64,000 bases of DNA from Salinisphaera sp002433465. GTDB lineage: Bacteria; Pseudomonadota; Gammaproteobacteria; Nevskiales; Salinisphaeraceae. Positions 7,225-16,194 of the stretch are shown here, piece after piece. The translations under genes were made by a program, and so were the position numbers. The notes below the pieces were generated by a model. That model ran no database searches. It had not been told where the DNA came from and saw only the letters and a list, made by a program, of their open reading frames with translations. Positions within the stretch are counted from its first letter, which is position 1. Each line of letters opens with the position of its first letter. Location: the NCBI RefSeq assembly GCF_040361435.1, contig NZ_APNL01000013.1, forward strand, positions 1 through 64,000. Direction: 5' to 3'.

Positions 7225-10200
7225 TCATTTGGACGGGTCGAACGACAACCCGCCATGCAGTGCCGGCCCCACAAGCTGTAACGTTTGATAGCCGGGGGGC
7301 GTGGGCGCAGACAGCGGAATATCTCCGCCGAAAGCTCCTAGGAGACTTACGGCGATCGAGAACTCTTGCGTGTTACGCGTAGAGATCACGAGACGGCCGT
7401 TCTGCTCGAAGGCCACCGGGCCGAAGACCGGTACATCAAGGTCCTGCTGCACAAGCTCCAGCCCCTGTCCGGCAACCACACCGGTGTCCGGCCCATTGAC
7501 GGTGAGCTGCAGCGCCGCGACGAAACAGGGCGCATAGTTATAGTCGATAGCGGGCAGTTCGCCCGACGCAGGGAAGGTGCCGCTGCATTCCGGCACGATG
7601 TACCCGCGCTGGGGCTGGTCGGTCGCTTCGCCATTGACCACACGATTCGGGAAACGCAGAAGTAGACGGCCAGTGGGCGCGCTGTAAGTCGCAGGTAGCG
7701 AAGTGACGGTAGTCAACCCGCCAGACGGCAGATCGACCGGTATACAACGGGTCGGTGCATTCGTGCCTACAACGGGTGTTCCGTTACTTAACCGAACCGC
7801 GGACACCTCGCATTCCGAGCCAGTAACGGCCGGCCGCAATGCGATCGGCCGATCTCCGCCGAGGAAGCCAGCCTCGGCGGGTGCTAGTGGTCCCCCAAAA
7901 AATATCGGGGCAGCAGAGTTAAGAGTCCGTGAGTAGACCACGTTGGCCTGCTGGACGCGCTCGCGGCCGAGCGCGTCCTTAAAGTCTGTCAGAAAAGGAC
8001 CAGGCTGCGACGTGCGGTCATTACCGGTATTGAACCCGCCGATTAGTCGACTGCTGGGATCGCCGACGAGTTGGGCCTCTGAATAAGGGGTATTGTCGAA
8101 AAAGCCGTTACCGTTGGTATCGGTCTTGGGCAATGCACGGAGAATCGTGGCGTAATCCGTACTTGGCTTACTGCCGGTGAACGGCATCAGGATATCTGGG
8201 CCGCCTTGTTCCTCATTGGTTAGATAACAGGAGATCACACCTGCAACGTTTGCGGTACAGTCGGGCGTACGGCCACCTGTGGCGCTGCTTGAGCCGTCCG
8301 GAGCTGTGCCCGTACCCCTTAATGGATCGGTGTTGAGCGCTAAGCCGCTTTGACCGATGATCGTCTGGCCCGTGCTGCAACTGTTGCCTGCGGCGACGCT
8401 ATTGTCGTCGCCGTTGGCACGACCGCAAATCACGATCCAGTAGCGCTGGCCAAGTTTGAACGGTTCTGCCGGCTCGAAGGTAAAGCCTTCGGTTAGTGCC
8501 GCACCTGCCCCGCCCAAGGTTGACAGCGTGCCATCGACAACGCCTTCGCACTGATCGCCATCCATGCGCTGGATTGCGACAGTTGCCTCATCGTTGCTGT
8601 TACCCGACCCGCGTACGAGACAACCATCGGCCAACGCGATAGAGGCCGTGCGTACCGGCTTGGAGAAATAGGCCTGGATGGGCGCATTCGCCGGTTGCGA
8701 CGCCACCGAGTAGACACGGGCGGGGCTCGCCTTGCGGGTCACGTCCTCAGTGACAAAGCCGAAGGCAGGTATCGTCGTGTCCTCCGCGGAAGGGTTATCG
8801 CCAACACAGCGGCCCGCAGTATCACCGCCATCCAGATAGTCGCCGCTTTCAGCCAGCAGCGGACAGGCCTGGCCGGGGGTGAGCGCGGTAATGAAGGGCG
8901 CGGTCTGGAATACCGCTTCGCTGGTGTTGTCGTCCACGTCGGTCGGTTGGCCGGATGCGTCGGTTGGAACCACCATGGGCTCGGTCGTGAAGGTGACCCG
9001 GCTGACGATCGTGCTATCGGGGAAATTGCCCGCCAACGGGTTGCCGGCCAGGTCGGTTACGCCGCCGTCAACCGTGAGCGTGTAGTTGGTATCGGCCTGG
9101 AGCGGCTGTTTCGGCGCGACCACCACACTGGCCCCTTCGGCGCGCAGATTGACGGGCACCGTCATACCCGTGCCGTCGTCTGCCGCCAGCGAGATATTGC
9201 CGGCGAGGCTGACCGGATCGACCGGTTCCGAAAAAAGGATGGACGCTTCGCCGTTAAGCGGGAAACTGTCGGCCCAGGGGTTGATGAAGTTGTATGTGGA
9301 ATCCGGGTCGCCGCCTGCCCCTTCGCCGGTGGCGAGCACGCGGCGCTCGTTCAGGGCGGCAATACAATCGGCTTCGGTAGCCGAGAGCGTGGTCGTTCCG
9401 TTGACGCCGCCCACGATCGCACCGCTTTCGAAGGGCAGATTGCCGGCGTCGTCGACGATGTTGAACGTATAGCTACACGCACTCGGGTACTGCGCCGTAA
9501 TACGCGGCGGCGTGGCGTCGTTGGCGACGGTCACCCGCGTGCCGGCGCCGGGGTTGGGCAGGGTCAGTTCCAGCTCGAAATCGGCGGTGGCGCTGCCATC
9601 GCGGTTGACGGCGACCGGGAAGCTGCCCAGCGCGGTGAGCTTGATGTCGCCGTTGGGCTGCGGAACGGCCTGGCCGGCGGCGACGACGTTCATCACCGTC
9701 TGGTTGAAGACGCCGTTGGAGAGCGAGTCGATGGCATCGCCCGATTCGACGTCGGTGCTGATGCCCAGATCCAGGCGCAGCAGTACCAGAGTGGGGCCCT
9801 CGATACCGGCCAGCGGCGCGTTGCCGGCGAGATAGATATCGCCGTCGTTGATCAGGCGAGCCTGAATGGGGCCGCTGGTGACGGGTGTGTCGATCGCGCC
9901 GCCCAGGCGCAGGTCGATGCCGTCGAGCTCGAACTGCTGGCCGGCCGGCAGTAGTGCCGGGAAGAGGTTGTTGTAACGCCCGCCGGAGGTGGTGCCGGCC
10001 AGGCGTGTGAGCAGGCCGCCGCGGTTGGCGTTGTTGCGGGCGTCGAGTACGTTTTCGCCAATAAGCTGCGAGCCAATGCGGGCCACGTTGCGGGCGCCGC
10101 CGTTGAGGGCGTTGTCGCCGTTGCCGCCGGTGATGGTGAGCGTTTGTACGGTATCGACGCTGCTGCCGGCACTGATGGCTACCGGGTTGACCCGGAAGCT

Positions 10201-11052
10201 GTCGTTAAGCTCGGCGCCGGTGACCGAGCGCAGGCCGTCGAAGGCGACGGTATAGCGCTGTCCGGCGACGAGATCGCTGCTGTCGTAGTCGCTGGCATTA
10301 CGGGTGTTGGGGGTGCCGTCGCCCATGTCGCTGCTGGGATCGAACGTCATGCTCGTGCCTTGCACGGTCAGCCGGCCGGCCACGGGGCCCGTGGGGCCGG
10401 TGACGGCGACGGTGCAGTCCGTGCCCAGCGTTTCGCCGGCCAGACAGAGGTCGGCACTGCCGGCATCGACCGCCTGGCTGAAGCCGGCACGAATGGGGTT
10501 GAACTCGGTGAGCGGTACGCGCCGGTCGCCGATGGTGCTGCGACGGGTGACGGTAAAGCTGTCGCTGCTGCTGCCCGCGGTGCTGAACGAAAACAGCGTG
10601 TTGCCGGCGGCGTTGACGACGCTGTAGTCGGCGTTGGGCTGGAGACTCGCACGCTCGATGCCGTCGTCTTCAGAGGCGACGCGCAGGCGGAAGATGTTGG
10701 GCTGGTCGCTGTCGCGCTCCACCGTGGTGGGTACAGTCTCGCCGTCGCGCACGAGCGTAAGGCCCGGGTCGCTGCCGATATCGCCGCGAAAGGCCACCGC
10801 GATCTGCGATTTGACGTAGACATCGTCCTGGCCGTTGAGCGGGTAGCTGAACGCCAGGCTGGAATCGGCACCGCCGCCGACGATATCGCCGGGGTTGGGG
10901 CCGTCGCCGCCCTGGCCGCTATCGCCACCCCCGCCCGAAGAACAGGCCGTGAGCGAGCCGGCCACGCACAGGCCGATAAACATCGCGCGAGCCACACACA
11001 CCGCGCCCGAACGGTTGCCGGGCACCGTGAAATCCCCTCGTTTTTTGATCAT
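7225..11052 (-). CDS. Large Ig-like (Big_5/SbsA-type) surface lipoprotein
   Basis: A 1,275-residue lipoprotein from the ATG at 11052. A second ATG at 11076 lies directly against a GGGGAG and would add eight residues; the start is not settled. The type II signal peptide ends in GSLTAC, followed by a glycine-rich linker (SSGGGGDSGQGGDGPNPGD). The rest is beta-rich, with repeated bacterial Ig-like segments of the SbsA/Big_5 kind: a first copy after the linker (FSYPLNGQDDVYVKSQIAVAF) and a clear one mid-protein (DSFPLNGEASILFSEPVD ... YTLTVDGGVTDLAGNPL). Such proteins are usually anchored in the outer membrane and exposed or periplasmic. Several Asp/Asn-rich turns (DTNGNGFFDNTP) could bind calcium. 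It stands alone between secreted-protein genes, with a REP-like element about 100 bp upstream. Ligand or adhesion role unknown. Confidence 0.8.
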   Translation of the reverse strand: MIKKRGDFTVPGNRSGAVCVARAMFIGLCVAGSLTACSSGGGGDSGQGGDGPNPGDIVGGGADSSLAFSYPLNGQDDVYVKSQIAVAFRGDIGSDPGLTLVRDGETVPTTVERDSDQPNIFRLRVASEDDGIERASLQPNADYSVVNAAGNTLFSFSTAGSSSDSFTVTRRSTIGDRRVPLTEFNPIRAGFSQAVDAGSADLCLAGETLGTDCTVAVTGPTGPVAGRLTVQGTSMTFDPSSDMGDGTPNTRNASDYDSSDLVAGQRYTVAFDGLRSVTGAELNDSFRVNPVAISAGSSVDTVQTLTITGGNGDNALNGGARNVARIGSQLIGENVLDARNNANRGGLLTRLAGTTSGGRYNNLFPALLPAGQQFELDGIDLRLGGAIDTPVTSGPIQARLINDGDIYLAGNAPLAGIEGPTLVLLRLDLGISTDVESGDAIDSLSNGVFNQTVMNVVAAGQAVPQPNGDIKLTALGSFPVAVNRDGSATADFELELTLPNPGAGTRVTVANDATPPRITAQYPSACSYTFNIVDDAGNLPFESGAIVGGVNGTTTLSATEADCIAALNERRVLATGEGAGGDPDSTYNFINPWADSFPLNGEASILFSEPVDPVSLAGNISLAADDGTGMTVPVNLRAEGASVVVAPKQPLQADTNYTLTVDGGVTDLAGNPLAGNFPDSTIVSRVTFTTEPMVVPTDASGQPTDVDDNTSEAVFQTAPFITALTPGQACPLLAESGDYLDGGDTAGRCVGDNPSAEDTTIPAFGFVTEDVTRKASPARVYSVASQPANAPIQAYFSKPVRTASIALADGCLVRGSGNSNDEATVAIQRMDGDQCEGVVDGTLSTLGGAGAALTEGFTFEPAEPFKLGQRYWIVICGRANGDDNSVAAGNSCSTGQTIIGQSGLALNTDPLRGTGTAPDGSSSATGGRTPDCTANVAGVISCYLTNEEQGGPDILMPFTGSKPSTDYATILRALPKTDTNGNGFFDNTPYSEAQLVGDPSSRLIGGFNTGNDRTSQPGPFLTDFKDALGRERVQQANVVYSRTLNSAAPIFFGGPLAPAEAGFLGGDRPIALRPAVTGSECEVSAVRLSNGTPVVGTNAPTRCIPVDLPSGGLTTVTSLPATYSAPTGRLLLRFPNRVVNGEATDQPQRGYIVPECSGTFPASGELPAIDYNYAPCFVAALQLTVNGPDTGVVAGQGLELVQQDLDVPVFGPVAFEQNGRLVISTRNTQEFSIAVSLLGAFGGDIPLSAPTPPGYQTLQLVGPALHGGLSFDPSK

Positions 11053-11594
11053 AAGCGTTATTGGCCCTGTGGCCATCTCCCCGTTTTCGTTGTCCTGTCC
11101 CGGAAGCGTTCCGGGCTGGCCTTTACAGGAACCGAGAGGCCATGCCGGGTACAAGGACGCGACTGACAGGCGTAACTGTCAGTCGCGTCCCCCTATCGAC
11201 ATAACGCTGTTTCGTCTGTGTTTTTCACCACCCCGCAGCCAGGATTTTTTTCCCGTAATTCGCGTTTGCTGCGCTGCGAGATCGGGGCGTTCGGTGGCGA
11301 AATGCGCGCTATCCATGGCCGCGCGCGGGCGCCGCCGCGAACATCGAAAGCGTGTTTCGCTTGCGCCAATCCGGACATGGGTCGGCTCTTGCCGAAGCGC
11401 GCGACGATGCCCGCCGATCGCGCCGGCAAATGCAGCGCGATCGGCGTTTCGCATCGAGTTAATCGGCGCCGGTGTAATGAATACGGGCGCGGCTACGCGG
11501 TGGGGTGGGTTCTCGCATGCATGGGCGATCAGTCAGGTGATCGCGCTCGCCGACCGGCGACATCGATCACGCGGCGCGGCGCCGGGTGGCTGGC
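11053..11594. other. Intergenic region with REP-like element
   Basis: 540 bases without a supported gene between the lipoprotein start and the AraC-type gene. It holds the second REP-like palindrome (11153-11193); the remainder shows short open frames without motifs. Confidence 0.5.
11153..11193. repeat. REP-like inverted repeat, copy 2
   Basis: AGGACGCGACTGACAG, loop GCGTAA, CTGTCAGTCGCGTCCCCC: a nearly perfect 15-bp stem and the same arms as copy 1 at 4839-4881. It lies about 100 bp upstream of the large lipoprotein start, in the same orientation relative to the downstream minus-strand gene as copy 1. Confidence 0.65.
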
Positions 11595-12662
11595 TCAGCT
11601 GTCGATGGACATCATCCGCGACAGCACCTGCCAGGGGTCGGCCTTGCGCGGGCTCTGCCCGCACTGCGCCTTGCGGTATGCCCCCGGCGTGATTCCGCTC
11701 AAGGCCTTGAACGCACGACGAAAGGAACGCTCGCCGGAAAAGCCCAGCATATCGGCAATGGTTTCGGCACCGGCATTGGACTGGGTCAGCAGCCGACAGG
11801 CCATGTTAAAGCGTACGTGCTGGACAAGCGTACGAAACGAGGTGCCTACCGCGGCCAGTTCGCTACGCACATGGCGGCCATGATCGCCAATATCACGGGC
11901 GATATCGTCGAGCTCGATATCCACGCCTTCGGAGCCCGGCAATCGCCGCATGATCGCGGTGCGAAGTTGATCGATCATGTCCTGACGTTTCAGGCTGGTG
12001 AACTCGCGGTCGGCGTGCTCGCAATGGATCTTGAGCATGTCCGGATTCTGGTACTCGCTTTCCAGATCGAACAGGGCGGCATCGAAACGGATTTCGCTCT
12101 TGCCGCTGCCAAACGACACCGGGCAGGCGAAGATACGGGCATAGTCGTCGCGCGCCGGGCCCGGGTCGCAGCATAGACGCACGCTCTGGGCAACGAATGC
12201 GCCCTGGGTCATATGGGCGAAGAAGTCGATCACGCCATAGACGAAGCAAACCTCGGAGTGACGCAGCACCGAGTCGCTGCCGTTGGTGCCGGTAATACGA
12301 ACCACGCCCTGGCTGCCTTCGATGTCGATGGCGCCACGAAAAGCGTCGCTGACCAGCCGGTCATAGCGCAATGCCAGCCGGCAGGCCTGGCCGAAGGTTC
12401 GACAGCTCAGAAACAGGTACTCGATGGCGCTGTTGCGAAACAGCGGCAGGTGCGGACACAGATGGATACCGATATCCGGATCCCCCGACACCTGCTCGAC
12501 AGCACGCCAGAAATTGACCTGCCAGGCATGACGCGAGCGCCGCGAGGGATCGCTCATCTGCTCACAGGAAAACTCCAGAATTTGATCGATCGCATCCAGA
12601 TCGATGTTGGCGGCAACCAGCGCGCCGTAAATCAGACGTAACAGCTCCTCTGAATCACGCAT
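11595..12662 (-). CDS. AraC-family transcriptional regulator
   Basis: DNA-binding regulator of 355 residues. Residues about 20-200 form the arabinose-binding-type N-terminal domain found in OruR/ArgR-like members (ending near the FACPVSFGSGKSEIRFDAALF segment). The C-terminal 100 residues carry the double helix-turn-helix of AraC proteins (AAVGTSFRTLVQHVRFNMACRLLTQS; ETIADMLGFSGERSFRRAFKALSGITPGAYR). The start has AGAGGTGGGGG upstream. Neighbours are the large lipoprotein and a divergent secreted lipase, either of which could be a target, but no operator can be recognised. Confidence 0.88.
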   Translation of the reverse strand: MRDSEELLRLIYGALVAANIDLDAIDQILEFSCEQMSDPSRRSRHAWQVNFWRAVEQVSGDPDIGIHLCPHLPLFRNSAIEYLFLSCRTFGQACRLALRYDRLVSDAFRGAIDIEGSQGVVRITGTNGSDSVLRHSEVCFVYGVIDFFAHMTQGAFVAQSVRLCCDPGPARDDYARIFACPVSFGSGKSEIRFDAALFDLESEYQNPDMLKIHCEHADREFTSLKRQDMIDQLRTAIMRRLPGSEGVDIELDDIARDIGDHGRHVRSELAAVGTSFRTLVQHVRFNMACRLLTQSNAGAETIADMLGFSGERSFRRAFKALSGITPGAYRKAQCGQSPRKADPWQVLSRMMSIDS

Positions 12663-13252
12663 CCCCCACCTCTTTTATTTTTCCAGCACCCAACTCTCGG
12701 GTCGCTTCATAAGACGTTATTGGGTTATACAACTTCTTGCAAGGTACGATCCATCGCGGCCGTAAGCGCCGGCCCGATCGGCGAACCGCTATAGCGCCCC
12801 CTCGCAAAACAGAGCCAATTCGTTATAGCGCTGCTTTCATCCAAAAAAAAAGCCCCTATCGCTATTGAGTTGCGTGCATTGTTTCGCCACGGGCAGGCCT
12901 AACCGCTGGCGCAAGCAGGCGTTGTCGGCCGGGCGCTTACGACGCGCATGCGTGCCCTGCGATCGTGCGACGACCGCAGCATTAGCCAGGCGCGGCCGCC
13001 TCGCTGGAAGTTTTTTGAAACCGTATTTCGATTTATTTAAAGTTTTTTCCGGTATCGGGAATAATTCCCCATAAACGACAATCTGCTCACCGAGTGACGA
13101 AGCGAGCCCTGCGCGGCGCAGGGCCGCGGTGAACACGCCCATGACCCGGGCTGACGGCCTGAAGACGAGCAAAAACAGGGCGCGCGATATAGCATGCCCG
13201 TCCCCGGTGCAAAGGCTCGGCGGGGCCACGTTTTCAGGACGGCATTTGATTG
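12663..13252. other. Intergenic region between regulator and lipase
   Basis: About 590 bases with no supported gene. An A-run at 12841-12850 precedes AGCCCC without a matching stem. The region presumably carries the divergent promoters of the AraC-type gene and the lipase. Confidence 0.5.
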
Positions 13253-14575
13253 ATGACAAGTTTTCGTTCGTTGGGACCATGCACGCTTCAGATAGCGGTA
13301 CTGGCTGTGATCGTTCTCGGTGCTGGGTGTGCATGGCACCCGCCCGCCTACGATTTCGCCGTGCCGCCCCAGCCCGTGGCCGATAAGGCGGCGCGTTTCG
13401 CGCAGCCCGTTGCGCCGTTCACGCAGCCCGACGACGACGCCTTTCATGCCCAGCCCATTGCTGCCGAACTGGCGGACATGGCGCCGGGTAGGGTGTTGCG
13501 TTATCGCCCGATTTCGCCCGAGGCGTACTATTTTTTCGGCGTCAACGCGCGTGCCTGGCAGGTGGCTTACGTCACCGCCGACGGCGATGGCAAACCGCAG
13601 GTCGATATCGCCACGCTTCTGGTGCCGGACGACCCGCAGCCACGACTGCTGGCCTATCAGGTGGCCTACGACGCGCTCACGCGTCGCTGTGCGCCGTCCT
13701 ACGAAATGCTCAGCGGTTCGATGGTCGAACACATGCTGGTAGACAAGGCGCTACGACGTGGTTGGGTGGTGGTGATCCCCGATTACGAAGGCCCCGAGTC
13801 GCAGTTCCTGGCCGGCCGCAATTCCGGTCAAGGCGTGCTCGACGCGATTCGCGCAGCGCAGGCGTTTCTGCCCGATAGATGGGTAAATACCGAGACGCCG
13901 GTGGCACTCTGGGGGTATTCCGGCGGCGCCTACGCCAGCCTCTGGGCAGCGCAGATCGCGGCCGACTATGCGCCCACCATTCCACTGGTGGGCGTGGCGG
14001 CCGGCGGCCCGCCTGCGGATCTGGCCAGTTCGGCCGAAGCGGTCAACGGCGGCATTTTCGCGGGCATGTATTTCGCGGCGGTCGTCGGCCTCTCGCGCGC
14101 CTACGATTCGATCGATACCGAAACACTCATGAACGAAGACGGCCGCGAGATGATGGCGAACGTCGGCGAGAGCTGTATCGGCCAGGAACTGGCCTGGGTC
14201 AAGGATCCGGTCCTGTCCTATGCGTTCGACAACATGCAGGACTACACCACGGTCGATAATCTGCTCGCGGTGCCCGCTGTACAGAAGGTGATCGCCGAAA
14301 ACCGTCTGGGCCAGCAAGGCTTCGCCGCGCCGCTGTTCTATTACCAGGCGTTTTTCGACCAGGTCACGCCACGCACGGATGCCAAGACGCTGGCGGCCAC
14401 CTACTGTGCCGCGGGCGTGCCGGCCGTCAGCTTCAGCTACGCGCTGGGCGAACACATCAGCGCGGCGCTCACCCATGGATCGGCGGCGGTGGCATATCTG
14501 GCCGACCGCTTTGACGGCGAGTCGCCGCCCAACGAATGCGCCGAACTCATGCAGATGCTTGCCGCGCCCGATTGA
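13253..14575 (+). CDS. Secretory lipase (LIP family) lipoprotein
   Basis: Alpha/beta-hydrolase of 440 residues resembling the secretory triacylglycerol lipase (LIP) family. Nucleophile elbow GYSGG (WGYSGGAYASLW) sits mid-protein; the acid/base residues are likely the Asp in FFDQVTPRTDA and the His in ALGEHISAAL. A TTG three bases earlier is in frame, but the ATG at 13253 is preferred, with AGGA 14 bp upstream. The signal peptide ends in VLGAGC, a probable lipobox, so the enzyme may be membrane-anchored at the cell surface or in the periplasm. N-terminal part (QPVAPFTQPDDDAFH) is typical of the family. It probably hydrolyses esters or acylglycerols outside the cytoplasm; it is divergent from the AraC-type regulator. 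Confidence 0.85.
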   Translation: MTSFRSLGPCTLQIAVLAVIVLGAGCAWHPPAYDFAVPPQPVADKAARFAQPVAPFTQPDDDAFHAQPIAAELADMAPGRVLRYRPISPEAYYFFGVNARAWQVAYVTADGDGKPQVDIATLLVPDDPQPRLLAYQVAYDALTRRCAPSYEMLSGSMVEHMLVDKALRRGWVVVIPDYEGPESQFLAGRNSGQGVLDAIRAAQAFLPDRWVNTETPVALWGYSGGAYASLWAAQIAADYAPTIPLVGVAAGGPPADLASSAEAVNGGIFAGMYFAAVVGLSRAYDSIDTETLMNEDGREMMANVGESCIGQELAWVKDPVLSYAFDNMQDYTTVDNLLAVPAVQKVIAENRLGQQGFAAPLFYYQAFFDQVTPRTDAKTLAATYCAAGVPAVSFSYALGEHISAALTHGSAAVAYLADRFDGESPPNECAELMQMLAAPD

Positions 14576-14631
14576 GTCGAGGCCAGACCTGCCCCGCGCC
14601 GGCGCGCCTTCTCGCGGCACGCGTTGCGCGC

Positions 14632-15501
14632 TTAGCCGTCGCCGCCGCCGTCGCCCCGGGCGACGATGGCGGCGATCATCGCCTGCCAGGTATCGCCAAC
14701 GGGCAGCCCGAAGGTTGCGGCAAGTGTTTCGGCCAGCGCCGTCTCATCGAGGACCCGTTCCTGCGTCATGCCATGGGCAAAACGGGTGGTGAAGCGATTA
14801 TTGGATAAGCTGTAGCGCACCTCGTCTTCGGTGCGAGCGATCATGAGTTCGCGCTTGAACAATGATCGGGGATGGGTGGCGACATAGTGGTTGGCCATCT
14901 CGAAGTCGATTGGCTGCCAGTCGAAGTCGAGTATTTCGTAGAGCGGCCACCAGCCCTCCTGATAACGGTTTTCGAGCATGTAGCCATCGCGGGTTTCGAC
15001 CAGCCGAAACGTACCGAAGGCCGTATGTTGTGCTTGGTCGGGACGCCACGCCAGCGGCTGGCTGGACAGGAAGCCACCAAAGCCGACATCCACCAGCCAC
15101 AGCCGCCCGTTCACCTCGACCTTGAGCGATGCGTGGGTGGCGGCCGGGGCGTGGCTGCCGCCATGAATCCACACCCGCGCCAGATGCGGCTCCAGGGCAA
15201 AACCGAGCGCCTGCAAGGCGCGCCGGAACAGGCTCGTATGCTCGAAACAATAGCCGCCGCGGCCGCCGTGAATCATCTTGCGGTCGACCGCGACCGGGTC
15301 GAGGTCGACGCCCTCGCCCAGCATGACGTCGACGGCCTCGAACGGGATCGAGGCCATATGCCGTCGCATGAGTGCCTGCAAGACCTCGAAGCTGGGGACC
15401 CACGGGCCGTGGTAGCCGATACGTTCGAAATAGGCACCCAGGTCGATCGCCTCGCTTACAGATTCGCGCTGCTGCGCATCCGCAGATGAACTCGGTTTCA
15501 T
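14632..15501 (-). CDS. nat: Arylamine N-acetyltransferase
   Basis: Cytosolic acetyl-CoA:arylamine N-acetyltransferase of 289 residues. The catalytic triad is visible with exactly the family spacing: Cys85 (RGGYCFEH), His123 (THASLKV) and Asp138 (WLVDVGFGG), 38 and 15 residues apart as in characterised NATs. The enzyme transfers an acetyl group to arylamines and hydrazines and is regarded as detoxifying. The gene is divergent from soxR. A MerR-type promoter with a 19-bp spacer overlapping a SoxR box (15606-15636) points into nat, so induction by redox-cycling compounds is likely. The 3' end runs into a GC-rich GDGGGDG tail. Confidence 0.93.
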   Translation of the reverse strand: MKPSSSADAQQRESVSEAIDLGAYFERIGYHGPWVPSFEVLQALMRRHMASIPFEAVDVMLGEGVDLDPVAVDRKMIHGGRGGYCFEHTSLFRRALQALGFALEPHLARVWIHGGSHAPAATHASLKVEVNGRLWLVDVGFGGFLSSQPLAWRPDQAQHTAFGTFRLVETRDGYMLENRYQEGWWPLYEILDFDWQPIDFEMANHYVATHPRSLFKRELMIARTEDEVRYSLSNNRFTTRFAHGMTQERVLDETALAETLAATFGLPVGDTWQAMIAAIVARGDGGGDG

Positions 15502-15605
15502 CGGTCATAACCCCTGGTTGATCCGACGCCTGGCTCGACAAGCGCCGTACACGGTGCATGCACGGCCGATGCCATGATCGTGCAACAAATCGAAGCAATG
15601 GCACC

Positions 15606-15636
15606 AGCATGCAACCTGAAGTAAACTTGAGGTCAA
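15606..15636 (-). promoter_or_regulatory. SoxR box within a MerR-type promoter directed into nat
   Basis: The plus strand carries ACCTGAAGTAAACTTGAGGT at 15614-15633, a close match to the SoxR operator consensus (ACCTCAAGTTAACTTGAGGT; differences in the left arm and centre). On the minus strand TTGACC (15631-15636) and CATGCT (15606-15611) are spaced 19 bp apart, the stretched spacing characteristic of promoters activated by MerR-family proteins. Confidence 0.85.
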
Positions 15637-15697
15637 CGTGCCGGGCGGTTTTTTTTAATCCACGGCCTCGGCGCCCATTCAAGGGCTAAAATCGCGC

Positions 15698-16186
15698 ATG
15701 CTCCCGGACCCGTCCATACCGCTTCGCAAAACGTTATCGGTAGGCGAAGTCGCCCGGCGCAGCGGTGTAGCGGTATCGGCGCTGCACTTTTACGAAACCA
15801 AGGGCCTCATCCACAGCCGTCGCAACGCCGGCAACCAGCGTCGCTACAGCCGCGATGTGCTGCGCGTAGTCGCGCTCATCAAGGTGGCCCAGCGTGTCGG
15901 TATTCCGCTGGCGGACATCGGCCGGGCGCTGGCCACCCTGCCGGACGGCCATGCGCCGTCGGCCGAGGACTGGCGGCGATTGTCGGACGGCTGGAAGAAT
16001 CAGCTCGAAGACCGAATCAACCAGCTTACGAAGCTGCGCGATCAACTCGACGGCTGTATCGGCTGCGGCTGCCTGTCGCTGCAGGCCTGCCCGCTGCGCA
16101 ACCCCGACGATATCGCCGCGAAGGCCGGCCCCGGCGCCCGCCTGTTCGACGCCAGCGCGCCGGGTGACGATGCATCAGGCGATTGA
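15698..16186 (+). CDS. soxR: Redox-sensing transcriptional activator SoxR
   Basis: MerR-family regulator of 162 residues: winged helix-turn-helix at about 12-80 (TLSVGEVARRSGVAVSALHFYETKGLI), dimerisation helix, then the [2Fe-2S] ligands Cys120, Cys123, Cys125 and Cys131 (CIGCGCLSLQAC), the exact SoxR signature. Oxidation of the cluster by redox-active compounds switches on the target promoter. The only candidate site nearby is the SoxR box upstream of divergent nat. No soxS is seen, consistent with non-enteric bacteria where SoxR directly controls detoxification genes. It converges on the phosphoesterase gene with 8 bp between the stops. Confidence 0.95.
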   Translation: MLPDPSIPLRKTLSVGEVARRSGVAVSALHFYETKGLIHSRRNAGNQRRYSRDVLRVVALIKVAQRVGIPLADIGRALATLPDGHAPSAEDWRRLSDGWKNQLEDRINQLTKLRDQLDGCIGCGCLSLQACPLRNPDDIAAKAGPGARLFDASAPGDDASGD

Positions 16187-16194
16187 CGCCGCCT

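Noticed and set aside
12837..13334. 165-codon minus-strand frame and the A-run near 12841
   Set aside because: No motif or ribosome site, and it overlaps the lipase signal peptide; the A-run lacks a stem, so it is not a terminator.
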